NCBI RefSeq assembly: GCF_900184265.1
Contig: NZ_FXXA01000002.1
Coordinates: 2,280,539 to 2,344,538, forward strand
DNA length: 64,000 bases
Direction of reading: 5' to 3'
From: Eggerthella timonensis
Lineage (GTDB): Bacteria > Actinomycetota > Coriobacteriia > Coriobacteriales > Eggerthellaceae
How positions within the stretch are numbered: the stretch's first letter is position 1; each line of letters begins with the position of its first letter. The notes below the pieces were generated by a model, which was not told the origin of the DNA, did no database searches, and saw nothing but the letters and a program-made list of their open reading frames with translations. Positions 17,488-25,611 of the stretch are shown piece by piece. Both the position numbers and the translations under genes were made by a program.

Positions 17488-18395
17488 GGGCGCTCGCAGG
17501 GCGGAGGACGGTGCTCGAGCGCGGGGGCGCGGGGTACCCGCCTGCGCTCGAGCGCGTGCCGCAACCGCCCGAGCGGCTCTACGTGGCGGGCGACCCCGCC
17601 GCGCTCGAGGAGGGCATCGCCATCGTCGGCGCGCGCAAGGCCACGCCGTACGGGCGGGGGTGCGCGCAGCGCTTCGCGGCCTTGGCCGCGCGGCGGGGCG
17701 TCGTGGTGGTGTCGGGCGGCGCGCGCGGATGCGACGCTGCGGCGCACGAGGCCGCGCTCGGCGCCGGCGGGCGCACGGTGGCGTTCTTAGGCGGCGGGTG
17801 CGACCGCCCGTACCCGGCCGAGCATGCGGGGCTGTTCCAACGCATCGTGGACGGAGGCGGCGCGGTGGCCTCCGAATACGCGTGGGACGAAGATCCCAAG
17901 CCCTACCGCTTCCGTCTGCGCAACCGCCTCATCGCGGGGCTTGCGCGGGCCACGCTCATCGTGGAGGCGGGGCTGCCCTCGGGAACCTTCTCCACGGCCG
18001 ACGAGGCGCTCGCGGCGAACCGCGACGTGCTCGTAGTGCCCGGCGCCATCACGGCCGCGTCCTCGCGTGGGGCGAACCGGCTGCTCTACCAGGGGGCGAC
18101 GCCCGTCGTCGACGACGAGACGTTCGAGGACGCGCTGTTCTCGCTGTTCGGTCTCCTGAAGCAGCATGAGGCTGTCGGCGACGGATCGCGGCCGGGCGGC
18201 GACGGGCCGTCGAACCCGGTGGCGGACGCCCTGCGCGCCGAGCCGCTCGGCATGGAGCAGCTTTACGCGATCGCGACGGCGTCGTGCGGCGAGGCCGACG
18301 CGCGCTCGTGGCTCATGGAGCGCCTCGTGGAAGCCGAGCTCGCCGGCGCCATCGCCCGCCACCCCGACGGCCGCTGGGGCCCCGCCGTGAGGTGA
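17484..18395 (+). CDS. dprA: DNA-processing protein DprA
   Basis: A 303-residue single-stranded-DNA-binding protein that loads RecA on incoming DNA. The Rossmann-like domain carries IAIVGARKATPYG, VVVSGGARGCDAAAHEAAL, FRLRNRLIAGLARATLIVEA, SGTFSTADEALAANRDVLVV and PGAITAASSRGANRLLYQGA, followed by a C-terminal winged-helix domain (MEQLYAIATASCGEADARSW). The N-terminal SAM-like extension is short. The GTG start at 17484 overlaps the comM stop (GTGA), the only start that gives the full domain. Confidence 0.94.
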   Translation: MRALAGRRTVLERGGAGYPPALERVPQPPERLYVAGDPAALEEGIAIVGARKATPYGRGCAQRFAALAARRGVVVVSGGARGCDAAAHEAALGAGGRTVAFLGGGCDRPYPAEHAGLFQRIVDGGGAVASEYAWDEDPKPYRFRLRNRLIAGLARATLIVEAGLPSGTFSTADEALAANRDVLVVPGAITAASSRGANRLLYQGATPVVDDETFEDALFSLFGLLKQHEAVGDGSRPGGDGPSNPVADALRAEPLGMEQLYAIATASCGEADARSWLMERLVEAELAGAIARHPDGRWGPAVR

Positions 18396-18412
18396 GGGCC
18401 GACCCTCGGCGT

Positions 18413-18441
18413 TTGCATGCGGGCTATTTTTGTCATACAAT
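18413..18441 (+). promoter_or_regulatory. Promoter of the toxin-antitoxin-like pair
   Basis: TTGCAT (18413-18418), 17-base spacer, TACAAT (18436-18441), 23 bases before the ATG of the first gene. The small locus thus has its own promoter. Confidence 0.75.
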
Positions 18442-18464
18442 AATATGGGAAAGCAGAGGGGCAC

Positions 18465-18728
18465 ATGAATCGCGTATTCGTGCATCCGCGGGTGATGGAA
18501 CGTCATCCCGACCTGTCCGAAGCCGACGTTCTCGCGGCATGGGAGGGCTGCGAGCGGTGGGCTCAGCGAAGGGCATCGAACGCAAGCGTTGCGGTGGGCT
18601 TCGACGCTCGAGGGCGGTTCGTCGAGATGGTCGCCGCTCGCTCGCCGGACGGGGACTGGCTTATCTACCATGCCATGACGCCGCCTTCGAAGAAGGTGCT
18701 CGCAGAGGTCAGACTGAAGGGAAGGTAA
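18465..18728 (+). CDS. Small protein, candidate toxin of a two-gene module
   Basis: An 87-residue soluble protein, HPRVMERHPDLSEADVLAAW near the start and RFVEMVAARSPDGDWLIYHA near the end, that I cannot assign to a named family with confidence. The fold pattern (short helices, then beta strands ending in a basic tail) and the position just before a ribbon-helix-helix protein suggest a BrnT- or RelE-like type II toxin. The gap to the next gene is two bases. It sits between dprA and trmFO, which are usually closer together, so it is probably an insertion. Function inferred from context only. Confidence 0.6.
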   Translation: MNRVFVHPRVMERHPDLSEADVLAAWEGCERWAQRRASNASVAVGFDARGRFVEMVAARSPDGDWLIYHAMTPPSKKVLAEVRLKGR

Positions 18729-18730
18729 AC

Positions 18731-19006
18731 ATGGATCGGGAAGAGCTCAACAAGGCGTTCGGCGTGACCGAGGAGCAGTTGGACGACTGGGCGGAAGAGT
18801 ACGAAAACGGGACCTGGGACGCCTCGACGCTCGGCGAGGTGCGAAGGGGCCGTCCGTCGATCGCCGACGAGGACGTCAAGCCCGTGACGTTCCGCCTCCC
18901 TTCTTCTCAGATCCTCGCGGTGGACAGGCGAGCCGAGGAAAAGGGCATCACCCGTTCAGAATTCCTGCGCGATGCCGTGCAATCGGCGCTCGCCGATTGC
19001 GGTTGA
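18731..19006 (+). CDS. Ribbon-helix-helix protein, candidate antitoxin
   Basis: A 91-residue acidic protein. The N-terminal part has LNKAFGVTEEQLDDWAEEYE, and the C-terminal part has the ribbon-helix-helix pattern VKPVTFRLPSSQILAVDRRA then EEKGITRSEFLRDAVQSAL typical of CopG-type DNA-binding antitoxins. AAGGGAAGG precedes the ATG. Toxin-first order fits BrnT/BrnA-like modules. It would bind the promoter at 18413 and repress both genes. Function inferred from fold and neighbour. Confidence 0.7.
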   Translation: MDREELNKAFGVTEEQLDDWAEEYENGTWDASTLGEVRRGRPSIADEDVKPVTFRLPSSQILAVDRRAEEKGITRSEFLRDAVQSALADCG

Positions 19007-19071
19007 CGGGGCGCAATCGCAGGACGCGCGTAGATTCGGAGGTTTCCGGGCGTTTCCGGGCCGGGTTTTGC

Positions 19072-19077
19072 TATCCT
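19072..19077 (+). promoter_or_regulatory. -10 box of trmFO, leaderless start
   Basis: TATCCT ends seven bases before the trmFO ATG and no Shine-Dalgarno precedes it, so transcription and translation probably start at or next to the same base. Confidence 0.5.
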
Positions 19078-19084
19078 TGACGGC

Positions 19085-20482
19085 ATGTCTCAATCCGTAA
19101 CCATACTGGGTGCCGGCCTCGCGGGGAGCGAGGCGGCGTTGCAGCTCGCCGACCGCGGCGTGCGGGTGCGCCTGGTCGAAATGCGCCCGGCGGTGCCCAC
19201 GCCCGTGCACGTCACGGGGTGCTGCGCCGAGCTCGTGTGCTCGAACTCCCTCAAAAGCGAGAAGCCCGACAGCGCGGCCGGCATGCTCAAGCGCGAGCTC
19301 GCCGAGCTGGGCTCGCGGCTGTACGCCCAGGCGAAGGCCCATGCCGTGCCCGCAGGCGGCGCGCTGGCCGTCGACCGCGCGGCGTTCGCCTCAGCGGTGA
19401 CCGTGCTCGTGGAGGCCCATCCGCTCATCCAGCTCGTGCACGAGGAGGCCGTCGACCTCGCGCAGGCCGCCGAAGGCGCCGACGCGCTCGTGGTGGCCTC
19501 GGGCCCGCTGACTTCCGACGCGCTCGCGGCGTCGCTCGTCCGCTTCACGGGCGAGGAGTCGTGCGCGTTCTACGACGCCGCCGCGCCCATCGTCATGGCT
19601 GACTCCCTCGACGGCGAGCGCCTGTTCCGCCAGAGCCGCTACGAGGATGCCGGCGCCGACGTGGGCGACTACCTGAACGCGCCCTTCTCGCGCGAGGAGT
19701 ACGACGCCTTCATCGACGAGCTTGTGAGCGCCGAGCGCGTCATCCGCCGCGACTTCGAGACCCGCGACCTGTTCCAGGCCTGCCAGCCCATCGAGGAGAT
19801 CGCCCGCAAGGGCCACGACGCGCCGCGCTTCGGCACGCTCAAGCCGGTGGGGCTCACCGACCCGCGCACGGGCCGCCGCCCGTGGGCCGCGCTGCAGCTG
19901 CGCGCCGAGGACGCCCACGGCTCCAGCTACAACCTCGTCGGGTTCCAGACGAACCTCACCTTCCCCGAGCAGCGCCGCGTGTTCCGCCTCATCCCGGGCC
20001 TCGAGCACGCCGAGTTCGCGCGCTACGGCGTGATGCACCGCAACACGTTCGTCGACGCGCCGCGCCTGCTGGACGCGAACCTGCGCCTGCGCACGCCCGA
20101 GGCCGAGCGGCTCGGGACGCCGGTGTACCTCGCCGGCCAGATCGCCGGGACCGAAGGGTACTGCGAGGCCATCCGCTCGGGGCTCCATGCCGCCATCGCC
20201 GTGGCCGCCGAGCTCGGCAACGCGCAGGCGCCCCTGCTGCCGAGCGAGACGGCGTTCGGCGCGCTCATGGCCTACGCCACCGACCCGGCCACGTCCGACT
20301 ACCAGCCCATGCACGTGAACTTCGGCATCCTGCCCCCGTTCGAGCAGCGCATCCGCAACAAGCGCGACCGCTACGCCGCCTATGCCGCGCGCGGCGCCGA
20401 GGCGCTCGCCGCGTACCGCGACGAGCTGGCCGCGCGCGGCCTCGCGCTCGATGAGCGCGGCAAGCCGGAGGCGGCCTCATGA
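19085..20482 (+). CDS. trmFO: Methylenetetrahydrofolate-tRNA-(uracil-5-)-methyltransferase
   Basis: Flavoenzyme (465 residues) that makes 5-methyluridine at position 54 of tRNA using methylenetetrahydrofolate and FADH2. The N-terminus has the FAD motif ILGAGLAGSEAALQLADRGV, followed by CAELVCSNSLKSEKPDSAAG with the catalytic cysteine region. Later motifs are ETRDLFQACQPIEEIARKG, FGTLKPVGLTDPRTGRRPWA, and IAGTEGYCEAIRSGLHAAI near the C-terminus. It overlaps xerC by four bases, a common arrangement in Gram-positives. Confidence 0.97.
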   Translation: MSQSVTILGAGLAGSEAALQLADRGVRVRLVEMRPAVPTPVHVTGCCAELVCSNSLKSEKPDSAAGMLKRELAELGSRLYAQAKAHAVPAGGALAVDRAAFASAVTVLVEAHPLIQLVHEEAVDLAQAAEGADALVVASGPLTSDALAASLVRFTGEESCAFYDAAAPIVMADSLDGERLFRQSRYEDAGADVGDYLNAPFSREEYDAFIDELVSAERVIRRDFETRDLFQACQPIEEIARKGHDAPRFGTLKPVGLTDPRTGRRPWAALQLRAEDAHGSSYNLVGFQTNLTFPEQRRVFRLIPGLEHAEFARYGVMHRNTFVDAPRLLDANLRLRTPEAERLGTPVYLAGQIAGTEGYCEAIRSGLHAAIAVAAELGNAQAPLLPSETAFGALMAYATDPATSDYQPMHVNFGILPPFEQRIRNKRDRYAAYAARGAEALAAYRDELAARGLALDERGKPEAAS

Positions 20483-21447
20483 CCGTGGGCGACGGCTCGT
20501 CGTCCTTGCGCGACCCCCTCGACTGCGATCCGCGCATCGTCGAGCTGATCGACGCGTTCTGCCACGCCATGCGCGTGGAGCGCAATGCCTCGGTGCACAC
20601 GCTGCGCGCCTACCGCATCGACCTCATGGACTTCGCTCGCTGGGCCTTCCGCGAGCGCATCGACATCCTCGCGGCCACCCATCGCCAGCTGCGCCGCTAC
20701 CTGGGAGAGCTCGACCGCGCGCAGTACTCCCGCACCACGGTGAACCGCCGCCTGTCGGCGTTGCGCAGCTTCTTCCGCTGGCTCAACGTCACCGGGACAA
20801 CTGACGAGGACCCCGCGAGCATCCTGCAAGGACCCAAGCAGCCGAAGAGCCTGCCGCACGTCATCCGGGCGTCAGACATGGTGAAGCTGCTGACGGTGTA
20901 CGGCAAGCGCGACATCGCCGGGCGCGAGCGCGACCAGTCGTCCGTCGACGCGCGCAACCAGGCGCTGCTCGAGTTCCTGTACGCGTGCGGCGCCCGCGTG
21001 TCCGAGGCGTCGGGATTGCTGGCGGCCAACGTGGACTTCGGCAGCGGCCAGGTGAAGGTGTTCGGCAAGGGGTCGAAGGAGCGCATCGTGCCCCTGCACG
21101 ACATGGCGGTGTCGTCCATGCGCGCCTACGCCACGTGGGCCCGCCCGCTCATCCTGCGCGACCGCACCTGCGACTACTTCTTCGTGTCCACGCGCGGCAA
21201 CCGCATGGGCACCGACGCCATACGCAAGATGTTCAAGGAGGCGCTGCGCCAGGCCGGCCTCGACGAGACGCTCTCGCCGCACGACATGCGCCACACCTTC
21301 GCCACCGACCTGCTCGACGGCGGCGCCGACCTGCGCAGCGTCCAGGAGATGCTCGGCCATGCCAGCCTGTCCACCACGCAGATCTACACCCACCTGTCCC
21401 CGGGCCGCCTCAAGCAGGTGCATGCCCGTACCCATCCGCGAGGGTAG
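20479..21447 (+). CDS. xerC: Tyrosine recombinase XerC
   Basis: A 322-residue site-specific recombinase that resolves chromosome dimers at dif. An N-terminal SAM-like DNA-binding domain (HTLRAYRIDLMDFARWAF) is followed by the catalytic domain with all active residues: Arg in YACGARVSEASGL, Lys in VFGKGSKERIVPL, HxxR in HDMRHTFATDLL, His in LGHASLSTTQIYTHL and the Tyr in the same motif. The start ATG lies within the trmFO stop (ATGA). Housekeeping context rules against a phage integrase. Assignment to XerC rather than XerD follows the trmFO-xerC synteny. Confidence 0.92.
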   Translation: MTVGDGSSSLRDPLDCDPRIVELIDAFCHAMRVERNASVHTLRAYRIDLMDFARWAFRERIDILAATHRQLRRYLGELDRAQYSRTTVNRRLSALRSFFRWLNVTGTTDEDPASILQGPKQPKSLPHVIRASDMVKLLTVYGKRDIAGRERDQSSVDARNQALLEFLYACGARVSEASGLLAANVDFGSGQVKVFGKGSKERIVPLHDMAVSSMRAYATWARPLILRDRTCDYFFVSTRGNRMGTDAIRKMFKEALRQAGLDETLSPHDMRHTFATDLLDGGADLRSVQEMLGHASLSTTQIYTHLSPGRLKQVHARTHPRG

Positions 21448-21599
21448 GGTTCCCGGTTCCCACCCGGTTGCGGCTGCGTGACCGCCGGCTGACGCTTGGC
21501 GCGCGCCGCGATTCCCACCCGCTCGATCCTCCACAATCGGGGGCGTACATCGAAACGCTCACGACGTGCGCGCCGCGCACCGACCCATAAGGAGGCTTC

Positions 21600-22094
21600 A
21601 TGAGCAAGAAGAAGATGCGGGCGTTCGCCGGCGCGATGGCTGTCGTGCTCGCTTTCATCCCGTTCCTGAGCGGCTGCACCACCAACGCGGCCGAGGACAA
21701 CCCGCAGGCTCAGCAAGAGCTGAACGCCGACGAGCAATCGCGCAACGAAGCCGAGGGCTCCATCGGCGAAAGCGTCCAGTACGGCCAGGTCATGGCAGTG
21801 AACGGCACCGAGGCGACGGTCGTCGTCGGCACGCTTGACGACGCGAACGACGGCAGCGGCGGCCAGGCCTTCAACGCGGGCCAGGACGAGATCACGTTCG
21901 ATGCGAACAACGTGTCCATCGTCGACGAGTCGGGCGCCGAGATCGAGGGCCGCACCCTTTCCGCCGACGACGTCATCGTCATGCGCGGCACGGGCTCCGG
22001 CTCCGGCTTCACGCCTACGACCATCGAGATCCTCGACGTGGCGGGCGCCGGCACGAACGCCGACGATGCGCGCGTTCCCCAGAACGTCCTGTAG
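21600..22094 (+). CDS. Hypothetical lipoprotein
   Basis: A 164-residue exported lipoprotein of unknown function: signal segment AGAMAVVLAFIPFLSGC with lipobox LSGC, an acidic linker, and a mature part with VQYGQVMAVNGTEATVVVGT, FDANNVSIVDESGAEI and SADDVIVMRGTGSG, probably a small beta-sheet (OB-like) domain. A strong AAGGAGG precedes the ATG. No close family is recognised. Confidence 0.75.
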   Translation: MSKKKMRAFAGAMAVVLAFIPFLSGCTTNAAEDNPQAQQELNADEQSRNEAEGSIGESVQYGQVMAVNGTEATVVVGTLDDANDGSGGQAFNAGQDEITFDANNVSIVDESGAEIEGRTLSADDVIVMRGTGSGSGFTPTTIEILDVAGAGTNADDARVPQNVL

Positions 22095-22240
22095 CGAATT
22101 CCCGAGCGGGCCGGCGCTTCCCTGTGGAGAACGCCGGCCCGACCTTGCCTCGGCCGGCTTCGAGCCTATAATGGGCAGATGCTCGCGCGCGGCCGCGTGA
22201 CGCGGGCGATCGGGTACAAGTCGCATCGAAGGAGCATGGC

Positions 22241-22717
22241 ATGCAGCTGCTGAAGGTTTCGACCGAAAAGCTTCTGCTCGTGGCCGGCATCGTGTGGTTC
22301 ATCGCCGGCGCGAACATCGTGAACATCGGTCTGACGGCCTTCCTGGACGAGACCGGGTGGCTGTTGTGGGTTCTGATCATCGGGACCCTCGTCATTTTCG
22401 TGCTGTTCCACATCTTCGTGTTCACGAAGATGGTAGGCAAGCACGCGAGCCGCATCACGGGTTACGAGGAAGACAAGACCCATGTGTTCAAGTTCTTCGA
22501 CAAGAAGGGCTACATCATGATGGCCATCATGATGGGCGGCGGCATCGCGCTGCGCGCTTCGGGCATCGCCCCCGAGTGGTTCATCGCGTTCTTCTACACG
22601 GGCCTCGGCTTGGCGCTGGCGGTGGCGGGCGTCAGCTTCGTGCTGCGCTACTTCAAAAGCAGCAAGGCCGCCTGTCCGGCGATGCCGAGCACGTACTCCA
22701 AACATCATAAAGGCTAG
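22241..22717 (+). CDS. Hypothetical four-helix membrane protein
   Basis: A 158-residue membrane protein with about four hydrophobic segments: LLVAGIVWFIAGANIVNIGL, LLWVLIIGTLVIFVLFHIFV, GYIMMAIMMGGGIALRAS and FIAFFYTGLGLALAVAGVSF. The loop between segments two and three is charged (KHASRITGYEEDKTHVFKFF). AAGGAG precedes the ATG. It is commonly seen as a conserved hypothetical protein in Coriobacteriia. Function unknown. Confidence 0.75.
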   Translation: MQLLKVSTEKLLLVAGIVWFIAGANIVNIGLTAFLDETGWLLWVLIIGTLVIFVLFHIFVFTKMVGKHASRITGYEEDKTHVFKFFDKKGYIMMAIMMGGGIALRASGIAPEWFIAFFYTGLGLALAVAGVSFVLRYFKSSKAACPAMPSTYSKHHKG

Positions 22718-22834
22718 CTTCGGAGCGGCAACGAAACGGTTACGCCTCGCTGTCGGCAACGGTGCGCTGCCGTACTATGGATGGGAAAGCGAAGTCGAAG
22801 GGCCGTCCGGGGCGGGCGGCCGTGAGGAGGGCCC

Positions 22835-23503
22835 ATGGCACGCATCTTCGTCGTGGAGGACGACGCGTCGCTGCGCGACGAGCTTATGCGCCTGTTGGAG
22901 CTGCAAGGCCACGAACCGTTGACCAGCATCTCGTTCGACCGGATCGCCGACGACATCTTGGCCGCATCGCCCGACATCGTGATCCTCGACCTCAAGCTGC
23001 CCGGCACGGGAGGGCACTCCGTCTGCCGCGACCTGCGCCGCGCAAGCCAGGTCCCCATCATCATGCTCACCTCGTCCGACAGCGAGTTCGACGAGGTCAT
23101 GAGCATGAACCTGGGTGCGGACGACTACGTCACCAAGCCCTACAACCCCGCCGTGCTGCTCGCGCGCATCCAGTCGGTGCTGCGGCGCTCCCAGAGCGCG
23201 GAGCCGCCGACGCGCATCGCCCATCGCGGCGTGGTGCTCGACGTGGCGCGCGGGCGCGTGGAGCACGACGGCCGTACCGTCGACCTCACGCGCAACGAGC
23301 TCAAGATCCTCCATATGCTCATGGCGAACCACGACGCCATCATATCGCGCCAGGAGCTCATGTGCGAGCTGTGGCAGTCCGACGCCTTCATCGACGACAA
23401 CACGCTGACCGTCAACATCAACCGGCTGCGCAAGAGCCTCGGCAGCATCGGCGTGCCGGACGATTTCCTCATCACCCGGCGCGGCCAAGGGTACGTGGTG
23501 TGA
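22835..23503 (+). CDS. OmpR-family response regulator (BceR-like)
   Basis: A 222-residue response regulator: receiver domain with acidic pair VVEDD (7-10), phospho-acceptor Asp52 in IVILDLKLPG, Lys in DDYVTKPYNP, then a winged-helix DNA-binding domain (VDLTRNELKILHMLMANHDA, NTLTVNINRLRKSLG). It is followed by a short histidine kinase and a two-gene ABC transporter, the standard Bce module that senses and removes cell-wall-active peptide antibiotics. GAGGAGGG precedes the ATG. The exact inducer is not determinable. Confidence 0.9.
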   Translation: MARIFVVEDDASLRDELMRLLELQGHEPLTSISFDRIADDILAASPDIVILDLKLPGTGGHSVCRDLRRASQVPIIMLTSSDSEFDEVMSMNLGADDYVTKPYNPAVLLARIQSVLRRSQSAEPPTRIAHRGVVLDVARGRVEHDGRTVDLTRNELKILHMLMANHDAIISRQELMCELWQSDAFIDDNTLTVNINRLRKSLGSIGVPDDFLITRRGQGYVV

Positions 23504-23540
23504 TGCGCGCGCCGCAGCGTCCGGGGGAGGGCCGCTCGCG

Positions 23541-24569
23541 ATGACCTTGTCCGCCTTCCTCAAGGACCGTGCGATCTCCATCGCCATCGCCGTCGCATGC
23601 GCGCTCGCGCTGGGCTTCATGGTGGCCGTTCTGGGGGCGGGCGCCGATGCGTCGGTGCTGGCAGCGTGCATCGTGCTCGCCTGCGCCGCGGTGGCGCTGG
23701 CCGTGGACTTCGCACGGCGCCGCGCGTTCTACCGCGACCTCGAGCAGGTGGTGGGCGATCTCGATCGCACCTACTACGCCACGTCGCTCATCGAGCCGCC
23801 CGACTTCCTCGAAGGCCGGCTGGCCTTCGAGGCCCTGCAGGCATCGGGGAAGGCCGCTGCCGACGACGTGGCCGTGCACAAGCAACGCTCCGAGGCCTAC
23901 CGCGACTACATCGAGCTGTGGATCCACGAGATCAAGACGCCCATCGCCGCCGCTGCCCTCATGGCTTCCGACCTGCACGGGCCGCAGGCGGCGCGGCTCA
24001 AAGGAGAGCTCGACCGCATCGAGGGGTACGTGGAGCAGGCGCTGTACTACGCGCGCTCCACCTCGCTCTCCCAGGACTACGCCATTCGCGAGACGAGCCT
24101 CGCCGATGCCGTGCGCGAGGCGGTGCGCAAGCATGCGCGCTACCTTATCGAGCGCGGCGTGTCGCCGACGGTGGACGTGCCGGACGACGTTCGCGTGTTC
24201 GCCGACGCGAAGTGGCTCGCCTTCGTCATCGGGCAGCTCGTGGCGAACGCGGCGAAGTACGGCGCGACGACGCTGCGCTTCTCCGTGCAGGAGGAGGGCG
24301 CGAAAACGAGCGGCGAGCGCACGGTGCTCGAGGTGGCCGACGACGGCTGGGGCGTGCCGGCCGGCGACGTGCCCCGCGTGTTCGAGCGGGCCTTCACCGG
24401 CGAGAACGGGCGGCGGGTCGGCTCGTCGACGGGCATGGGGCTGTACCTCGTGGCCGAGCTGTGCGCGAAGATGGGGCTGTCCGTGGCGCTCGCGTCGGAA
24501 GAGGGCGCGGGCACGCGCGTGCTGTTGGCGTTCCCGCACGATCGCCGCAGACTCGACCTGTGCGGATGA
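23541..24569 (+). CDS. Intramembrane-sensing histidine kinase (BceS-like)
   Basis: A 342-residue kinase with two N-terminal membrane helices (about 12-31 and 37-55) and almost no extracellular loop, so it cannot bind a ligand outside by itself; in this family the ABC permease does the sensing. His129 in ELWIHEIKTPIAAAALMASD is the phosphorylation site. The ATPase part has an N-box (GQLVANAAKYGA), G1 box (VADDGWGVPAGD) and G2 box (GSSTGMGLYLVAELC). It follows the regulator gene by 37 bases and is separated from the transporter genes by a perfect 45-bp inverted repeat. Confidence 0.9.
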   Translation: MTLSAFLKDRAISIAIAVACALALGFMVAVLGAGADASVLAACIVLACAAVALAVDFARRRAFYRDLEQVVGDLDRTYYATSLIEPPDFLEGRLAFEALQASGKAAADDVAVHKQRSEAYRDYIELWIHEIKTPIAAAALMASDLHGPQAARLKGELDRIEGYVEQALYYARSTSLSQDYAIRETSLADAVREAVRKHARYLIERGVSPTVDVPDDVRVFADAKWLAFVIGQLVANAAKYGATTLRFSVQEEGAKTSGERTVLEVADDGWGVPAGDVPRVFERAFTGENGRRVGSSTGMGLYLVAELCAKMGLSVALASEEGAGTRVLLAFPHDRRRLDLCG

Positions 24570-24574
24570 GACGG

Positions 24575-24666
24575 GGCGGGACGGGGGTGAGACAGAGGGA
24601 CGGGGTAATTGTCTCATCGGACGATGAGACAATTACCCCGTCCCTCTGTCTCACCCCCGTCCCGCC
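24575..24666. repeat. Perfect 45-bp inverted repeat (REP-like palindrome)
   Basis: Arms 24575-24619 and 24622-24666 are exact complements with a two-base centre. Each arm includes GAGACAGAGGGACGGGGTAA and ATTGTCTCAT. The GAGACAGAGGGACGG wording is like palindromes often found scattered in genomes that carry REP-associated tyrosine transposases. As RNA it forms a very stable hairpin between kinase and transporter genes and could end or weaken transcription. Confidence 0.92.
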
Positions 24667-24771
24667 TCCACTCTTGCATTTTCGTAAGGTACGCGTCACC
24701 GACTTCGATGGCGCCCGCGCGTACTGGGCCGTAGCATGGTCGCAGACCGTAAAGCGAGGAAGGATACGACC

Positions 24772-25611
24772 ATGACCGAAGTCTACGCGACTCCGAATAC
24801 CGCGCCCGCACCGCGCTCGGGCGCCGCGGCCCCGTCCCTGGGAAGCCGCCCCATCCTGTCGGTGCGCCAGATCGAGAAGGTGTACGGCAACCGCGATTCC
24901 GTCACCCATGCCATCAACGACATCAGCTTCGACGTGGCCCCCGGCGAGTTCGTGGGCATCATGGGGCCGTCGGGCTCCGGCAAGACGACGCTCTTGAACT
25001 GCGTGGCCACCATCGACACCGTCACGAGCGGCCACATCCTCGTCGACGGCCGCGACATCACGGGCCTGCGCTCCCGTGCGCTCGCGAAGTTCCGCCGCGA
25101 CGACCTGGGCTTCATCTTCCAGGATTCCAACCTCCTGGACACGCTCACCGGCTTCGAGAACATCGCGCTCGCGCTGACGGTGAAGGGCGAGCCCGCCGCC
25201 TCCGTCAAGCCGCGCGTGCAGGCCATCGCGCGCACGTTGGGCGTGGAGGAGGTGTTGGGCAAGTACCCCTACCAGATGTCGGGAGGGCAGCGTCAGCGCA
25301 TCGCCGCCTCGCGCGCCATGGTAGCCGACCCGAAGCTCGTGCTGGCCGACGAGCCCACCGGCGCGCTCGACTCGCGCAGCGCCACGGTGATGCTCGAGAC
25401 CCTGTCCATGATGAACGCCGATCTGCATGCCACCATCATGATGGTCACGCACGACTCGTTCGCGGCCTCGTTCGCCAGCCGCATCCTGTTCATCAAGGAC
25501 GGCGCGGTGTTCAACGAGATACGCCGCGGCGCCACGAGCCGCGCCGACTTTTTCAACCGCATCATGGAAGTGGTGACGTTCTTGGGCGGTGACGTGCGCG
25601 ATGCTGGCTAA
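24772..25611 (+). CDS. ABC transporter ATP-binding protein (BceA-like)
   Basis: A 279-residue ATPase of the MacB/Bce class: Walker A GPSGSGKT (65-72), Q-loop in GFIFQDSNLLDTLTGFENIA, signature MSGGQRQRIAASRAM, Walker B KLVLADEPTGALDSR and switch histidine in MMVTHDSF. An unusual N-terminal tail of about 25 residues rich in Ala and Pro precedes the domain. AGCGAGGAAGGA lies upstream of the ATG. The gene overlaps the permease gene by 11 bases. With the permease it forms a peptide-antibiotic detoxification pump and sensor. Confidence 0.92.
   Translation: MTEVYATPNTAPAPRSGAAAPSLGSRPILSVRQIEKVYGNRDSVTHAINDISFDVAPGEFVGIMGPSGSGKTTLLNCVATIDTVTSGHILVDGRDITGLRSRALAKFRRDDLGFIFQDSNLLDTLTGFENIALALTVKGEPAASVKPRVQAIARTLGVEEVLGKYPYQMSGGQRQRIAASRAMVADPKLVLADEPTGALDSRSATVMLETLSMMNADLHATIMMVTHDSFAASFASRILFIKDGAVFNEIRRGATSRADFFNRIMEVVTFLGGDVRDAG

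Noticed and set aside
20479-21447. Phage or integron integrase as sign of a mobile element
   Set aside because: Overlap with trmFO and the housekeeping neighbours identify a chromosomal XerC; no phage genes or attachment repeats are nearby.
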